A DNA stretch of 64,000 bases from Anisus vortex (Eukaryota; Mollusca; Gastropoda; Planorbidae). Numbering within the stretch: position 1 is the stretch's first letter; the number at the start of each line of letters is the position of its first letter. The stretch spans positions 12,557,132-12,621,131 of the forward strand of contig OX421497.1 of the NCBI GenBank assembly GCA_949126835.1, given 5' to 3'. Shown piece after piece: positions 1 to 9,648 of this stretch. The notes below the pieces were generated by a model. The model made no database searches. It had not been told where the DNA came from and saw only the letters and a program-made list of their open reading frames with translations. A program made the translations under genes and the position numbers.

Positions 1-251
1 GGCTCTAGGGTGCGCTGGCGTTCCCGGGGGCGATTGGGGGGCGGTGAAGGGCAAGTGGGCAGTACAACCGTACCTGATACAATTTGAACACCTCTGCTAT
101 TTGAATCGATTAGTTTTTGGATGAAATGTGATGTAAACGCAAGTGCTGCTAAATATATGATATCCCCAACACTAGGCCTACATATTATAGAAATCGCAAT
201 GTGTTTTAGAAGAAATAGGGCCTATTAGATAAGTATGCGTATAGTCAGTGT
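1..251. other. Unassigned sequence
   Basis: No coding exon, repeat boundary or RNA gene is recognised here. Confidence 0.4.
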
Positions 252-326
252 GGCCGGCTGGTCCTGTGGTTGGTTCACCTGACTGTCAACCGATAGGTCT
301 CGTGTTCTAGATCTATCCCTGCCGCC
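252..326 (+). repeat. tRNA-like sequence, possible SINE head
   Basis: The stretch has a D-arm-like segment (GTGGTTGGTTCACC), an anticodon-arm-like GACTGTCAACC and a B-box-like GTGTTCTAGATC. The acceptor ends do not pair convincingly, so I read it as the decayed head of a tRNA-derived repeat and not a functional tRNA. It resembles the tRNA-like end at 30174-30242 more than the common SINE of this window. Confidence 0.35.
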
Positions 327-359
327 TTAACATCAGCTAATATTAATGATATTTTTAAT

Positions 360-700
360 CAAAATGTTTGATCTCAGTTTTACTAAGATGTAATTTAATG
401 TGTTTGAGAAATAGGAATATCATTACAATGTAAAATTAGCGGAAAAAATACATAGTAATTATAAAGATTGGGTAGTTGATGTATTGTTAGAAAATATCCA
501 TATAAATTCTTTAGTTATATAATACTTATACAATTTTTAAATACTTTTTTTTCTTTTTTTTTCATTTTTAAGTTAAAGATAGTAAGCCATTAATATTTTT
601 TATAAAACAAAAAAAAAACAACAACAACATAGAAATATGTATTAGTTCCAATGAAACGGGTTAATTATCTCACTTTAATCAAAAGTCTTTTGAGTGTAAA
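360..700 (-). repeat. Internal fragment of hAT family B
   Basis: The order of motifs (a TGGGTAGTT-like segment, a CATATAAATTCTTTAGT-like segment, then ACGGGTTAATTATCTC) matches the reverse complement of the interior of the complete element at 3251-5706 and of the copy at 56870-57742. No terminal inverted repeats are preserved. A fragment relic is inferred. Confidence 0.5.
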
Positions 701-930
701 AGAAGTTCCCCCGGCGGTTGACAGTTTCCTCCCGATTAGCCGATTTCTTTGAGGTCGAAAGGATGCACAAGCTGCCAACCCAATGGTCCATTGCCGACGA
801 CGTCAGAATTTCTAAGAATCCAGGTCACTGGAAGATCACAATAGTGCTTGATGAAAATGTTTGATTGGTTATGATATACACAGATGTTGTACTGATTGCC
901 GCATTTTATTACCCCAAATAACCTTTGTTG
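701..930. other. Unassigned spacer
   Basis: No recognisable gene or repeat was seen between the hAT fragment and the first SINE. Confidence 0.4.
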
Positions 931-1200
931 TAAAGTACCCTTCGGAACAGACTGATATTAGGGCTGGTGAAGCAGTGTTCACAAGTTTCTGTGGCCACGG
1001 CATACCAGGTGATTGTGGGGCCAGCACAATGCCCAGCCGCCTGTACTTTACCCCATCAAAGGTCAGGTACCCATCAGAGCTGGGTAGACTCAGGGGCACC
1101 CTCAAGTCCAGGAAAACAATCCTAGCATGCACTAGGATTCAAACTCAGAACCTTTCAGATCACCAGTCGAACGCGCTGCCGCACGGCCACCGTGCCCCTT
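931..1200 (-). repeat. tRNA-derived SINE, near full length
   Basis: On the minus strand the copy runs from a tRNA-like head (GGGGCACGGTGGCCGTGCGG) through a decayed B box and a conserved body with CTACCCAGCTCTGATGGGTA, ending near GGGTACTTTA. The same 250-280-bp consensus recurs about 18 times in this window on both strands. It is Pol III-type, short and non-coding. Open frames across it are chance. Confidence 0.85.
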
Positions 1201-2260
1201 AAAAACTTAACTAGATATATAAATATACTTTCCACCATCCACTCAAACAGTTTAATGTACCTAAATTACATTCTATTAGTGCCATTCAGTCTACCTACCT
1301 GGGCGTATAACTTCCGGCAAAGTCGCACCATTCTTATGCTTTCTAATTTGAGCCCTCAACGCCCATTTTTCTAGCCTCGATAGAGATTTTTTAAAAATGT
1401 CTGCTGATCTATAGAATGTCAATTTAGTGCAGTAAGGCATATAAGAAAAAAAACTGCCTCATATGAGACGTTGAAACTAGCCTATATAAAATATCTGAAA
1501 TACAAATTTACGTCACATAAAATATATACATGTCAGTGCTAAGCGCCATGTTTATCCGTCTGCTAAACGTTTACAATTCTGTCTTTCATTATTAATACCG
1601 ATGAGGTAAAACAAAATGGTGCAGAATAAGCTGTTTTTTTTTTTTTTTTTTTTCTTTTTTTTTTTTTTTTTGAATTTATGTACTAAGTGGCCCCGAAGGT
1701 TAAAGGGCGAAGGAGGGAGGGGGGGCTAGGTAACAGGTATAGGCATAACAATAGAAGAAGGTTATTTGGGGACGGGGGGAGGGGGGCTGTACTATAACTA
1801 GTTTTTAAAAAAAGCAAAAACAATCAAAATGAATGCTGCTAGTAGAATGTTCAACAAATCCTTTGCCCATGTTTGTTGAGTTTGCCACGCCCTGTTGACT
1901 GCAATAAAAGTTGTATACCGCGTAACTCGCAAAAGAACAAACGAAGGAAAAAAAAAACAAAGTTTCTTGTTACTGGACTCTTAGTGTCGCTGCAAGAGGT
2001 CACGCTGTCCCACCACGGTTGAGGGACTTGGGACAGTTCCTTGTTAAAAAAAAAACAACAACAACTCGTCGTGCATGTCTTGTTTTCATGGGACGGCCAT
2101 TTTTTTTAAATTTGTCACGTTGAGGCCGTGGGACTCTGTAAGTGACACAGTCTTAGACACAGTGATGATGTTACAGATTAAACTTGTTTGTCTGTTTGTT
2201 TTTGTAATTAAGTAACACAATTGTAACATGTTGTTTTCGGCGCAATCCGAAGAACGCCCT
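1201..2260. other. AT-rich spacer with T-run and G-rich patches
   Basis: It contains an interrupted poly-T tract near 1633-1671 and G-rich patches near 1709-1730 and 1770-1790. No gene, exon or known repeat was recognised. Confidence 0.4.
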
Positions 2261-2380
2261 TTATCTGGATGCCGTGCTGGGTAGCCGATGATCAGGCTGG
2301 CGGATTATGTGGCCGGCAAATTTGAGGCGCCGTTCAGTTACCATGGTTGAGAGTGGGCGCGTTGTCGTCAGGAGATAAAC
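2261..2380 (-). pseudogene. LINE reverse transcriptase C-terminal remnant
   Basis: Read on the minus strand, about 39 codons contain the segment RRLKFAGHIIRQPDHRLP before a stop. That matches the RRLRWLGH-type motif typical of the tail of RTE/CR1-like non-LTR retrotransposon proteins. Only this tail is present and no upstream RT palm motif was found. It is a dead 5'-truncated copy, and the clade cannot be set from so short a piece. Confidence 0.5.
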
Positions 2381-2399
2381 TTCTTCATTTGTAACCCGA

Positions 2400-2508
2400 T
2401 CGCTGAGTCTATCAAGCTATGACGGGTACCCGACTTCCTTTTTGGGGAAAAGTAAAGGCGGCATGCCATTGTGCTGACCACACAATCCCTTTACGGCCAC
2501 GAAAACTC
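2400..2508 (+). repeat. SINE fragment, 3' half
   Basis: It shows the ordered body motifs of the common SINE: CTGAGTCTA, a degenerate GACGGGTACC, AAGTAAAGGCGGC, and GACCACACAATCCC. The tRNA-like head is missing. It abuts the LINE remnant directly upstream. Confidence 0.65.
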
Positions 2509-2690
2509 TTACATTTCGTGTGACAAAGTGAACAAACTTTCGTGTGACATATGTACCAATAATGCCAATACCATGTCAAAATTTTGTAAATAAATAAATT
2601 ATCATCAAGAAGGTTTTGGTTGAGTAAATAAATGTCATTGTTTTATTTTTTATTCTTTACCAAAATGCAAATTGTATGCACAACACAATT

Positions 2691-2961
2691 AGGGGAGGCA
2701 CGGTGGCCGTGTGGCAGAGCGTTCGGCTGGCGTACCGAAGGTCCCGGGTTCGAATCCCGGTGCAGACTAGGGTTCTGGAGGGTGTCCCTGACTCTACCCA
2801 GCTCTGATGGGTACCTGACCTTAGTTGGGGGGTAAAGTAAAGGCGGCTGTGCATAGTGCTGGCCACACAACCACCCAGTATGCCGTGGCTACATAAACTG
2901 GTGGACGCTGCTTCACCGGACCTGTGGGTCAATTCGATTCGACGGGTACTTTACTTTTACT
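2691..2961 (+). repeat. tRNA-derived SINE, full length with target duplication
   Basis: The head GGCACGGTGGCCGTGTGGCA gives an A box and GGTTCGAATCC a B box. The body ends with GACGGGTACTTTACTTTTAC. An imperfect 16-bp direct repeat flanks it (2675-2690 and 2962-2977, 13 of 16 bases alike), as expected for LINE-mediated insertion. This is one of the best-preserved copies. Confidence 0.88.
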
Positions 2962-2977
2962 TATACACAAAACAACT

Positions 2978-3242
2978 TCTATTGAGGGAATGGGGGGGGG
3001 GGAGGGGCTCATTCCGGGTGGAGGTGGCCGTCGCCAGTTCACTAAGAGCAAAGTCTTCAGTAAAGGGTGGGGAGGGGGTGGGGTCAACCTAAGACATATA
3101 GGACATATAGGTCGCAGCTTACGTAATTTAAGACCTAACTTAAATATATGAAACATGACATAAGCTAACAAACAAAAACTCTTGGACCACCCACCCCCCA
3201 CCCTCGGCCGGAGTCTCCCCCACCCGCCAACAGAAATGGATA
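2978..3242. other. G-rich and C-rich spacer
   Basis: It holds a G-run near 2992-3003 and C-rich stretches near 3189-3220. No gene was seen. Confidence 0.4.
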
Positions 3243-3250
3243 AGCTAGAT

Positions 3251-5706
3251 CAGGGGTCGGCAACCTAAGGCACGCAGAGCGATTTTCAATGGCATGCGAG
3301 AGACCTCCAAGAGTTGTTTTTTTTCTGTGATATAAAGAAATAATAATTAGTAATATTTGTTATACAAAACATAACTTGTTTGAACCAAAAAGGGAAACGT
3401 TTTGTAATAAAACGGAGATAATTAACCAGTTCTATTTGAGATAATTAACCAGTTCTATTTGAGATAATTAACCAGTTCTATTTGAGATAATTAACCAGTT
3501 CTATTTGAGATAATTAACCAGTTCTATTTGAGATAATTAACCAGTTCTATTTGAGATAATTAACCAGTTCTATTTGAGATAATTAACCAGTTCTATTTGA
3601 GATAATTAACCAGTTCTATTTGAGATAATTAACCAGTTCTATTTGAGATAATTAACCAGTTCTATTTGAGATAATTAACCAGTTCTATTTGAGATAATTA
3701 ACCAGTTCTATTTGAGATAATTAACCAGTTCTATTTGAGATAATTAACCAGTTCTATTTGAGATAATTAACCAGTTCTATTTGAGATAATTAACCAGTTC
3801 TATTTGAGATAATTAACCAGTTCTATTTGAGATAATTAACCAGTTCTATTTGAGATAATTAACCAGTTCTATTTGAGATAATTAACCAGTTCTATTTGAG
3901 ATAATTAACCAGTTCTATTTGAGATAATTAACCAGTTCTATTTGAGATAATTAACCAGTTCTATTTGAGATAATTAACCAGTTCTATTTGAGATAATTAA
4001 CCAGTTCTTTTTGAGATAATTAACCAGTTCTTTTTGAGATAATTAACCAGTTCTATTTTAGATAATTAACCAGTTCTATTTGAGATAATTAACCAGTTCT
4101 ATTTGAGATAAATAACCAGTTCTATTTGAGCTAATTAACCAGTTCTATTTGAGATAATTAACCAGTTCTATTTTAGATAATTAACCAGTTCTATTTGAGA
4201 TAATTAACCAGTTCTATTTTAGATAATTAACCAGTTCTATTTGAGATAATTAACCAGTTCTTTTTGAGATAATTAACCAGTTCTATTTTAGATAATTAAC
4301 CAGTTCTATTTGAGATAATTAACCAGTTCTATTTGAGATAATTAACCAGTTCTATTTGAGATAATTAACCAGTTCTATTTGAGATAATTAACCAGTTCTA
4401 TTTGAGATAATTAACCAGTTCTATTTGAGATAATTAACCAGTTCTATTTGAGATAATTAACCAGTTCTAGTTGAGATAATTAACCAGTTCTATTTGAGAT
4501 AATTAACCAGTTCTATTTGAGATAATTAACCAGTTCTATTTGAGATAATTAACCAGTTCTATTTGAGATAATTAACCAGTTCTATTTGAGATAATTAACC
4601 AGTTCTATTTGAGATAATTAACCAGTTCTTTTTGAGATAATTAACCAGTTCTATTTGAGATAATTAACCAGTTCTATTTGAGATAATTAACCAGTTCTTT
4701 TTGAGATAATTAACCAGTTCTATTTGAGATAATTAACCAGTTCTATTTGAGATAATTAACCAGTTCTATTTGAGATAATTAACCAGTTCTATTTGAGATA
4801 ATTAACCAGTTCTATTTGAGATAATTAACCAGTTCTATTTGAGATAATTAACCAGTTCTATTTGAGATAATTAACCAGTTCTATTTGAGATAATTAACCA
4901 GTTCTATTTGAGATAATTAACCAGTTCTATTTGAGATAATTAACCAGTTCTTTTTGAGATAATTAACCAGTTCTATTTGAGATAATTAACCAGTTCTATT
5001 TGAGATAATTAACCAGTTCTATTTGAGATAATTAACCAGTTCTATTTGAGATAATTAACCAGTTCTATTTGAGATAATTAACCAGTTCTATTTAAGATAA
5101 TTAACGGTTCTATTTGAGATAATTAACCAGTTCTATTTAAGATAATTAACGGTTCTATTTGAGATAATTAACCAGTTCTATTTTAGATAATTTGTTTAAT
5201 TTGTATTTTTTTTTATTTTATAAAAAATAAATGGCTTTCAATTTATAACTTTGAAATGATCAAACTGTCAAAAGTATTTGAAAATTATATAAATATTTTA
5301 TGACTAAAAGAATTTATATGTATATTTTGAAACATTACATTAACTACCCAGTTTGTATGATTACTACGTATCTATTCCACTTGACTATGTTGGACTAGTA
5401 TTTCTTCGAAAGTGTTAAACACATTATAAGACTTCTCAGTTCAACTGAGATGGAAATATAATTAACATTTGCAAGGTGTTAGATCTTCAGCTTGACAAAC
5501 AAATGATAAATCTAATGTTAGATAATAATTACCTCAAATGTGAAAGATTAGTAATAAAATATTGGTTTTGCTACGGAGTTAATGTTCTATAAAAATAATT
5601 TATAAAAAATGTATAATAGAGCAGGTCGACTTATAGGCTGTTGGCACGCTGACTTTTTTAGAAATCCTTGTTTGGCACACTGTTAGCAAAAGGTTGCCAA
5701 CCCCTG
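3251..5706 (+). mobile_element. Non-autonomous hAT transposon (family B), complete
   Basis: The left end CAGGGGTCGGCAACCT and the right end AGGTTGCCAACCCCTG form 16-bp terminal inverted repeats with one mismatch. A perfect 8-bp target duplication AGCTAGAT lies at 3243-3250 and 5707-5714. An 8-bp duplication with CAG ends is diagnostic of the hAT superfamily. There is no transposase frame inside, so it depends on enzyme from elsewhere. About 72% of its length is a 23-bp tandem array. Related fragments occur at 360-700, 35440-35860, 37370-37700, 56870-57742 and inside 61097-63675. Confidence 0.93.
3415..5190 (+). repeat. 23-bp minisatellite, about 77 copies
   Basis: The unit contains GAGATAATTAACCAGTTC followed by TATTT. 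Most copies are identical; variants with T for A, TTTTAG for TTTGAG and two shortened copies near 5100-5150 cluster toward the 3' half. The array lies wholly inside the hAT element at 3251-5706. Confidence 0.97.
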
Positions 5707-5714
5707 AGCTAGAT

Positions 5715-6249
5715 TATTTCACATTTTAGCACCTTTCCTTAACTTACTTCAAGCTACTGGAACTCCCACCCGTTTCAATCTTCCAACATCCCTGTTCTGC
5801 ACCCAATTATTTTATTTTTCTTACATGTATTCTTTGCTTTGTGCATTAAGTGTTGTTTGACGTGTCGTGCGACCGACCTTTCGTCGTCACATATTATTAT
5901 CTCTGACGTCGCTGTTTGCTCCTGTTTTATTCTTTTTCGTTTGACAAGCGTTGTACGGCGAGCTTTATCTTATAATACGTGTAAGTCTACCGTATATAAG
6001 TGTTAAGCACGTGACGAATCTGTCGCACTAAACATTTAACAGCTAAGGGGGAGAGTATAGAAAGGTATGTGTATTATGATACACTTGTTAATTCCCCTGC
6101 ATTAGAAGATATAGAAAACAAGGGGGAAGTACTGTCAACCAGTAACAATGTAATTAGTCAGGGGGAGATAATTTTGTACTGAACGTGGGTGTGGCTTAAA
6201 CTGCGGTCCTGGGTGAAAGGGTATTCTTTTTTTAATTGGATTGTCTTAT
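5715..6249. other. Unassigned spacer
   Basis: It is more GC-balanced than its surroundings and has GGGGGAGA-type purine runs near 6048 and 6160. I could not find paired LTR-like ends or a coding frame. Confidence 0.35.
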
Positions 6250-6425
6250 GCAAACGAAGGCCCCGAGTTCGAATCCCGATTAAAAGCGCCATTTCTTGTT
6301 GTTTTTTTTTCTTCTGGGGGTTCGATGGTGTCTCTGAGACTACTCAACTCTGATGAATATGTAGGCCTACAGGCCACACAATCCCATTGTGAGCACTGCT
6401 TCACTAGTTCTATATGGGCCAACAC
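6250..6425 (+). repeat. Degenerate SINE
   Basis: It keeps GAGTTCGAATCCCG (B box), TCTCTGAGACTACTCAACTCTGATG and GGCCACACAATCCC in the right order, with internal deletions. It is an old copy. Confidence 0.65.
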
Positions 6426-6713
6426 GCAATTTCTCTTACTCGAAGTGGTCATTTTGGTCAAAATAATGACTTGTCAGCACACTACTAATAATAACAAAAA
6501 ATATGTTGTGGTGAGATTATTTGTTTATCATGTTAACTTTATACTGTAGGCCAGTATAGGCCCTATATACTTTATGGGTCGCGTTATAAATGAAGACCCT
6601 AGGAGAAAATATTATAGGCAGCACATATTTTCGGTTAACCGTTAAAAACAAATAGCCGTTTTCTCTCACACATCTAATGAAGTGTAACCACGAGTTTGTT
6701 ATTATTATTGTAT

Positions 6714-6796
6714 AGTAAAAAAAGTACCCGTCGGACCGAATTGATCCATAGGTCCGATGAAGCAGCGTTCACCGGTTTCTGTGGCCACGGCATACA
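6714..6796 (-). repeat. SINE 3' fragment
   Basis: The minus strand shows the SINE tail only, from TGCCGTGGCCACAGAAAC to GACGGGTACTTT. The head and middle are absent. Confidence 0.7.
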
Positions 6797-7175
6797 TTAT
6801 TATTGTATGCACGTTATTTTCTTTACATTGTATAAAAGAGACCGTCCATAAATGACGCCATGCATCTAGTAAAGGGACAGAGGGGTGACTTTGGTGACTT
6901 TTTGGGCCCACTTGTTAAACGATGAAGTGACCCGAAAAAAGCGTTACGTCATTTCCTAACGGCTCCCGGTTATGTAAATTGTTATGCGTTTGTAAAAAAA
7001 AAGCGTTAGAAGTTCGCTTATATTAAAGCAGATATTACCAGTATATAGACTATAGAGTCTATCATTTATTACAAGAACATTTAAGAGGTATTTATATTTT
7101 TTTATGTGTAAATTTGAACACCAATTTAAGCCATCACATGAACAGTCTACAAACTACTAATATTGATATATATAT
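6797..7175. other. AT-rich spacer
   Basis: No gene, exon or repeat is recognised. Confidence 0.4.
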
Positions 7176-7430
7176 AGTAAAGTACCATTCGGACCAAATT
7201 GATCATATTACCGATGAAGCAGCGTTCACCAGTTTCAGCGTCCACGGCATACTAGGGGATTGTGTGGCCAGCTCAATACCCAGCCGCCTTTACCTTACCC
7301 CAACCCAATGTAAGGCTCCCATCAGCTGGATAGACTCAGGGACACCCTCTATTCCGGGAACAAAGCTTAGGATTCGATCCCAGAACCTTCGGAATGCCAG
7401 TCGAACGCGCTGCCTCTGAGCCAGTCTGCA
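7176..7430 (-). repeat. tRNA-derived SINE, near full length
   Basis: The minus-strand copy has the tail (GGTACTTTACTA), body and B box (GGATCGAATCC read from the head), with the head decayed at 7410-7430. The LTR retrotransposon starts 17 bp beyond its head, so the insertion hit flanking AT-rich DNA and not the SINE itself. Confidence 0.8.
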
Positions 7431-7447
7431 ATTATGGATATATATTA

Positions 7448-8121
7448 TGTCATGTATATTGTTTTTCCAAGAATTGGAACACGCAATGTTTATTCTCCTC
7501 TCTCTCTCTTTTCTTACTACACACAATATTAGGACGTTTAGTAGGAAAACGAAAGGTTCTAGGTAATGCTGGGATTCTGTGTTGATCTCAAATTCTCAGA
7601 GTCTGGGAACGACTCATTATTTAATAGGGGAAGTTCCTATCGTTTTTGTTATGAGTTTTGTAATGATACCATGATTTTCACCCCTACTGGTAATGGGTCT
7701 ATCCCTTGCACCACTCGGATAGTATTTAATGATTTGTTTTGTCTGAAAGACAGAGAGTTTCAAAATATGTTCCTTTGAACGTTTGTGTTTGCACTATTTT
7801 ATTCTAACTGTACATAATAGATATATTGTATATATTGAACATACCACCTGAAATAAACTATCAACAACAGTTACACTGAAGCTTCTTTGTCAAGTTACTA
7901 TCCTATTGTGTTGTATACATTACTATAAGATTTATCTACTACCATAATTTACAAGAGAGGAAATGTTGGAATACAAATACTGAATTTGTGCCCAGGACTA
8001 TAAGAAGAGTTCGTGTAATACTGAAACATAAATACTAATAATTAAAGTCTCCCCTAGGACTAACGAGAATTATTTGCAAGATCTACACAGCTCTGGCCAC
8101 AAGGGGATTGTGGACGTAACA
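7448..8121 (+). repeat. 5' long terminal repeat
   Basis: It begins TGTCATGTATATTG and ends GGACGTAACA. A polyadenylation signal AATAAA is at 7852-7857, shortly after an AT-rich TATATTGTATATAT segment. It differs from the 3' LTR only at 8074-8075 (TT against CA) by visual comparison. A 70-codon open frame within it is present in both LTRs and is probably chance. Confidence 0.93.
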
Positions 8122-8300
8122 AAATTTGGTGGTCTCGCCCGGTATATTTGAGTTCTACTTTTCCTGACCTAGGATTGACAAGATTTGGTGGTCTCGTTCG
8201 GTAGATTTGAGTTCTACTTTTCTTGATCTAGGATTGGAAAAAAATTTGTTGATCTCGTCTGGAAAATTTGAGTTATATTTTTTCCTGACCTATAAATATT
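8122..8300 (+). promoter_or_regulatory. Primer-binding region, repeated about three times
   Basis: Immediately after the LTR comes AAATTTGGTGGTCTCGCCCG, a TGG-type tRNA primer-binding site candidate. The next roughly 60 bp repeat twice more with divergence: ATTTGGTGGTCTCGTTCGG near 8181 and ATTTGTTGATCTCGTCTGG near 8243. Each is followed by TTTGAGTT-type text and a CCTGACCTA-like end. The tRNA partner was not identified. Only the first copy sits at the canonical position next to the LTR. Confidence 0.6.
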
Positions 8301-8541
8301 TTGTGACATTAGTAGTACTGAGAGCGGCATATTTGTGTTTCGTTTTCAGGACTGTGAAACTATTCTTTTTAAAAAGAGGAGAGAACTGGTTTGCGTTTTT
8401 ATTCCTTGGGAAGTGTGAAGATTCCACGAAGTGTTTAATATTATATTGTGCAAATTTCTGGACAAATCGTAAGTTGGAACTTTATATTTTATTATACAAT
8501 ATATACTACTCTACTATAACAAATATTTCGAACGCTATACT
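8301..8541 (+). other. Retrotransposon 5' leader
   Basis: AT-rich leader between the primer-binding repeats and the gag start. It has no long open frame of its own. Confidence 0.5.
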
Positions 8542-9648
8542 ATGGCTTCGAATATATCAAGTGAGGAACTTAATGCCATGTCATTTGCTGAACTAAAAGA
8601 ATTAGCTGAGTCCTTTGGGATTGAGGCAGGACAGGCAAGACCTAATCGTAATCGTTTGACCAAAGAAATTATGACATGTTTGAACGGGCAGAATGCCATG
8701 AACACTGGTAGTGTAGTTGAAGTGGGACAGAACGATATCAATGAAGGTTATGTAGCTCCCAGTGGGGGCGAGGTAATTGCCCACGGAGACGAGGTAAGAA
8801 ATATGTCATCTAGATCATCAAACAATGATGAAGATGAAGGGTTGAGTGAAAACCTAAAATTCCAATTAGCTATGAAGAGAATGGAATTGGAAAGATTTAG
8901 GATAGAAAATGAAAGAATTAGGATAGAAACTGAAAGGGAAAATGAAAGAATTAGGATAGAAACTGAAAGCAGAGAAAGGATAGAGATGGCACGCATGAAT
9001 AGACCTGACCATCGTAGGGACAGCAATGGTATGGATATTAGCGCAATGAAGCAACACTTGCCTATATTCAGAGAAGAAGATGTTCAAGATTTCTTTTTGC
9101 TTTTTGAGAGGATAGCTGTAGATTATCAGTTCCCTGATGATAAGATGGCTTTATTGTTAAGGTCAACTCTCAACAAAGGAAAAGCATTGGACGTAGTGTT
9201 GAGTTTAACACCCGAGGAAATAAATGACTATGAAGTAATCAAAGATAGGGTGCTAAAAAGTTATTCCCTGACACCAGAAAAATATAGAAAGCTATTTAGA
9301 GACAGAAAGAAGGCATATGATCAAACTCATGTAGACTTTTTGAGACAAAAGGAGAAAATGTTAGAACAGTGGCTAAGGTCACAGAATGTAAGTGAGTTTG
9401 ATAAACTCAAGAACCTAATATTGTTTGAGGAATTCAATGATTGTATTCGAGTGGATATTAAAACCCACATCTCAGACCGAGGGGTTGAAGATGTGCATGA
9501 AGCTGCTAGATTGGCAGATAACTATGCCATAATTCACGCCAGCATAAAGCCATATTATGCTGACAAACCCAAAGTGCACAAACCAGAGCCCAAGGAGGCT
9601 ATAAACCAAAAGAGACAAGTGAAAACAATAATAAGAACAGTGGTGTAA
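8542..9648 (+). CDS. gag: Retrotransposon Gag (capsid part)
   Basis: The 368-residue product should form the particle shell of the element. The N-terminal 60 residues include MSFAELKELAESFGIEAG, a helix-turn-helix-like SAP-type pattern. Residues 105-155 are a highly charged coiled-coil-like stretch with RIRIETE repeats. Residues 170-330 resemble the capsid/SCAN-like Gag region, with the FLRQKEKMLEQWLR and LILFEEF segments. No zinc knuckle lies in this frame: it is encoded just downstream in the -1 frame that runs into pol. Start at the first ATG after the leader. The frame ends 57 bp before the conserved knuckle region, so either programmed frameshifting or a mutation separates capsid from nucleocapsid. 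Assignment rests on position and motif pattern. Confidence 0.85.
   Translation: MASNISSEELNAMSFAELKELAESFGIEAGQARPNRNRLTKEIMTCLNGQNAMNTGSVVEVGQNDINEGYVAPSGGEVIAHGDEVRNMSSRSSNNDEDEGLSENLKFQLAMKRMELERFRIENERIRIETERENERIRIETESRERIEMARMNRPDHRRDSNGMDISAMKQHLPIFREEDVQDFFLLFERIAVDYQFPDDKMALLLRSTLNKGKALDVVLSLTPEEINDYEVIKDRVLKSYSLTPEKYRKLFRDRKKAYDQTHVDFLRQKEKMLEQWLRSQNVSEFDKLKNLILFEEFNDCIRVDIKTHISDRGVEDVHEAARLADNYAIIHASIKPYYADKPKVHKPEPKEAINQKRQVKTIIRTVV

Noticed and set aside
861..1202. Open frames across SINE copies (also at 2632-2932, 7114-7526, 23494-23899, 41903-42154, 59635-59973)
   Set aside because: They follow the SINE consensus on either strand and encode no conserved protein.
2700..2772. 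Possible functional tRNA gene
   Set aside because: A and B boxes are present, but the sequence continues into the SINE body and is repeated about 18 times; the cloverleaf ends do not pair.
3415..5190. CRISPR-like array
   Set aside because: Units are directly adjacent with no spacers, in a eukaryotic transposon. The same applies to the other arrays.
5870..6200. Possible solo LTR
   Set aside because: Purine-rich runs were suggestive, but no TG...CA ends with a flanking duplication could be found.
7566..7778. 70-codon open frame present in both LTRs (also 16027-16239)
   Set aside because: Its exact repetition is explained by LTR identity. It has no recognised domain and overlaps promoter-type sequence.
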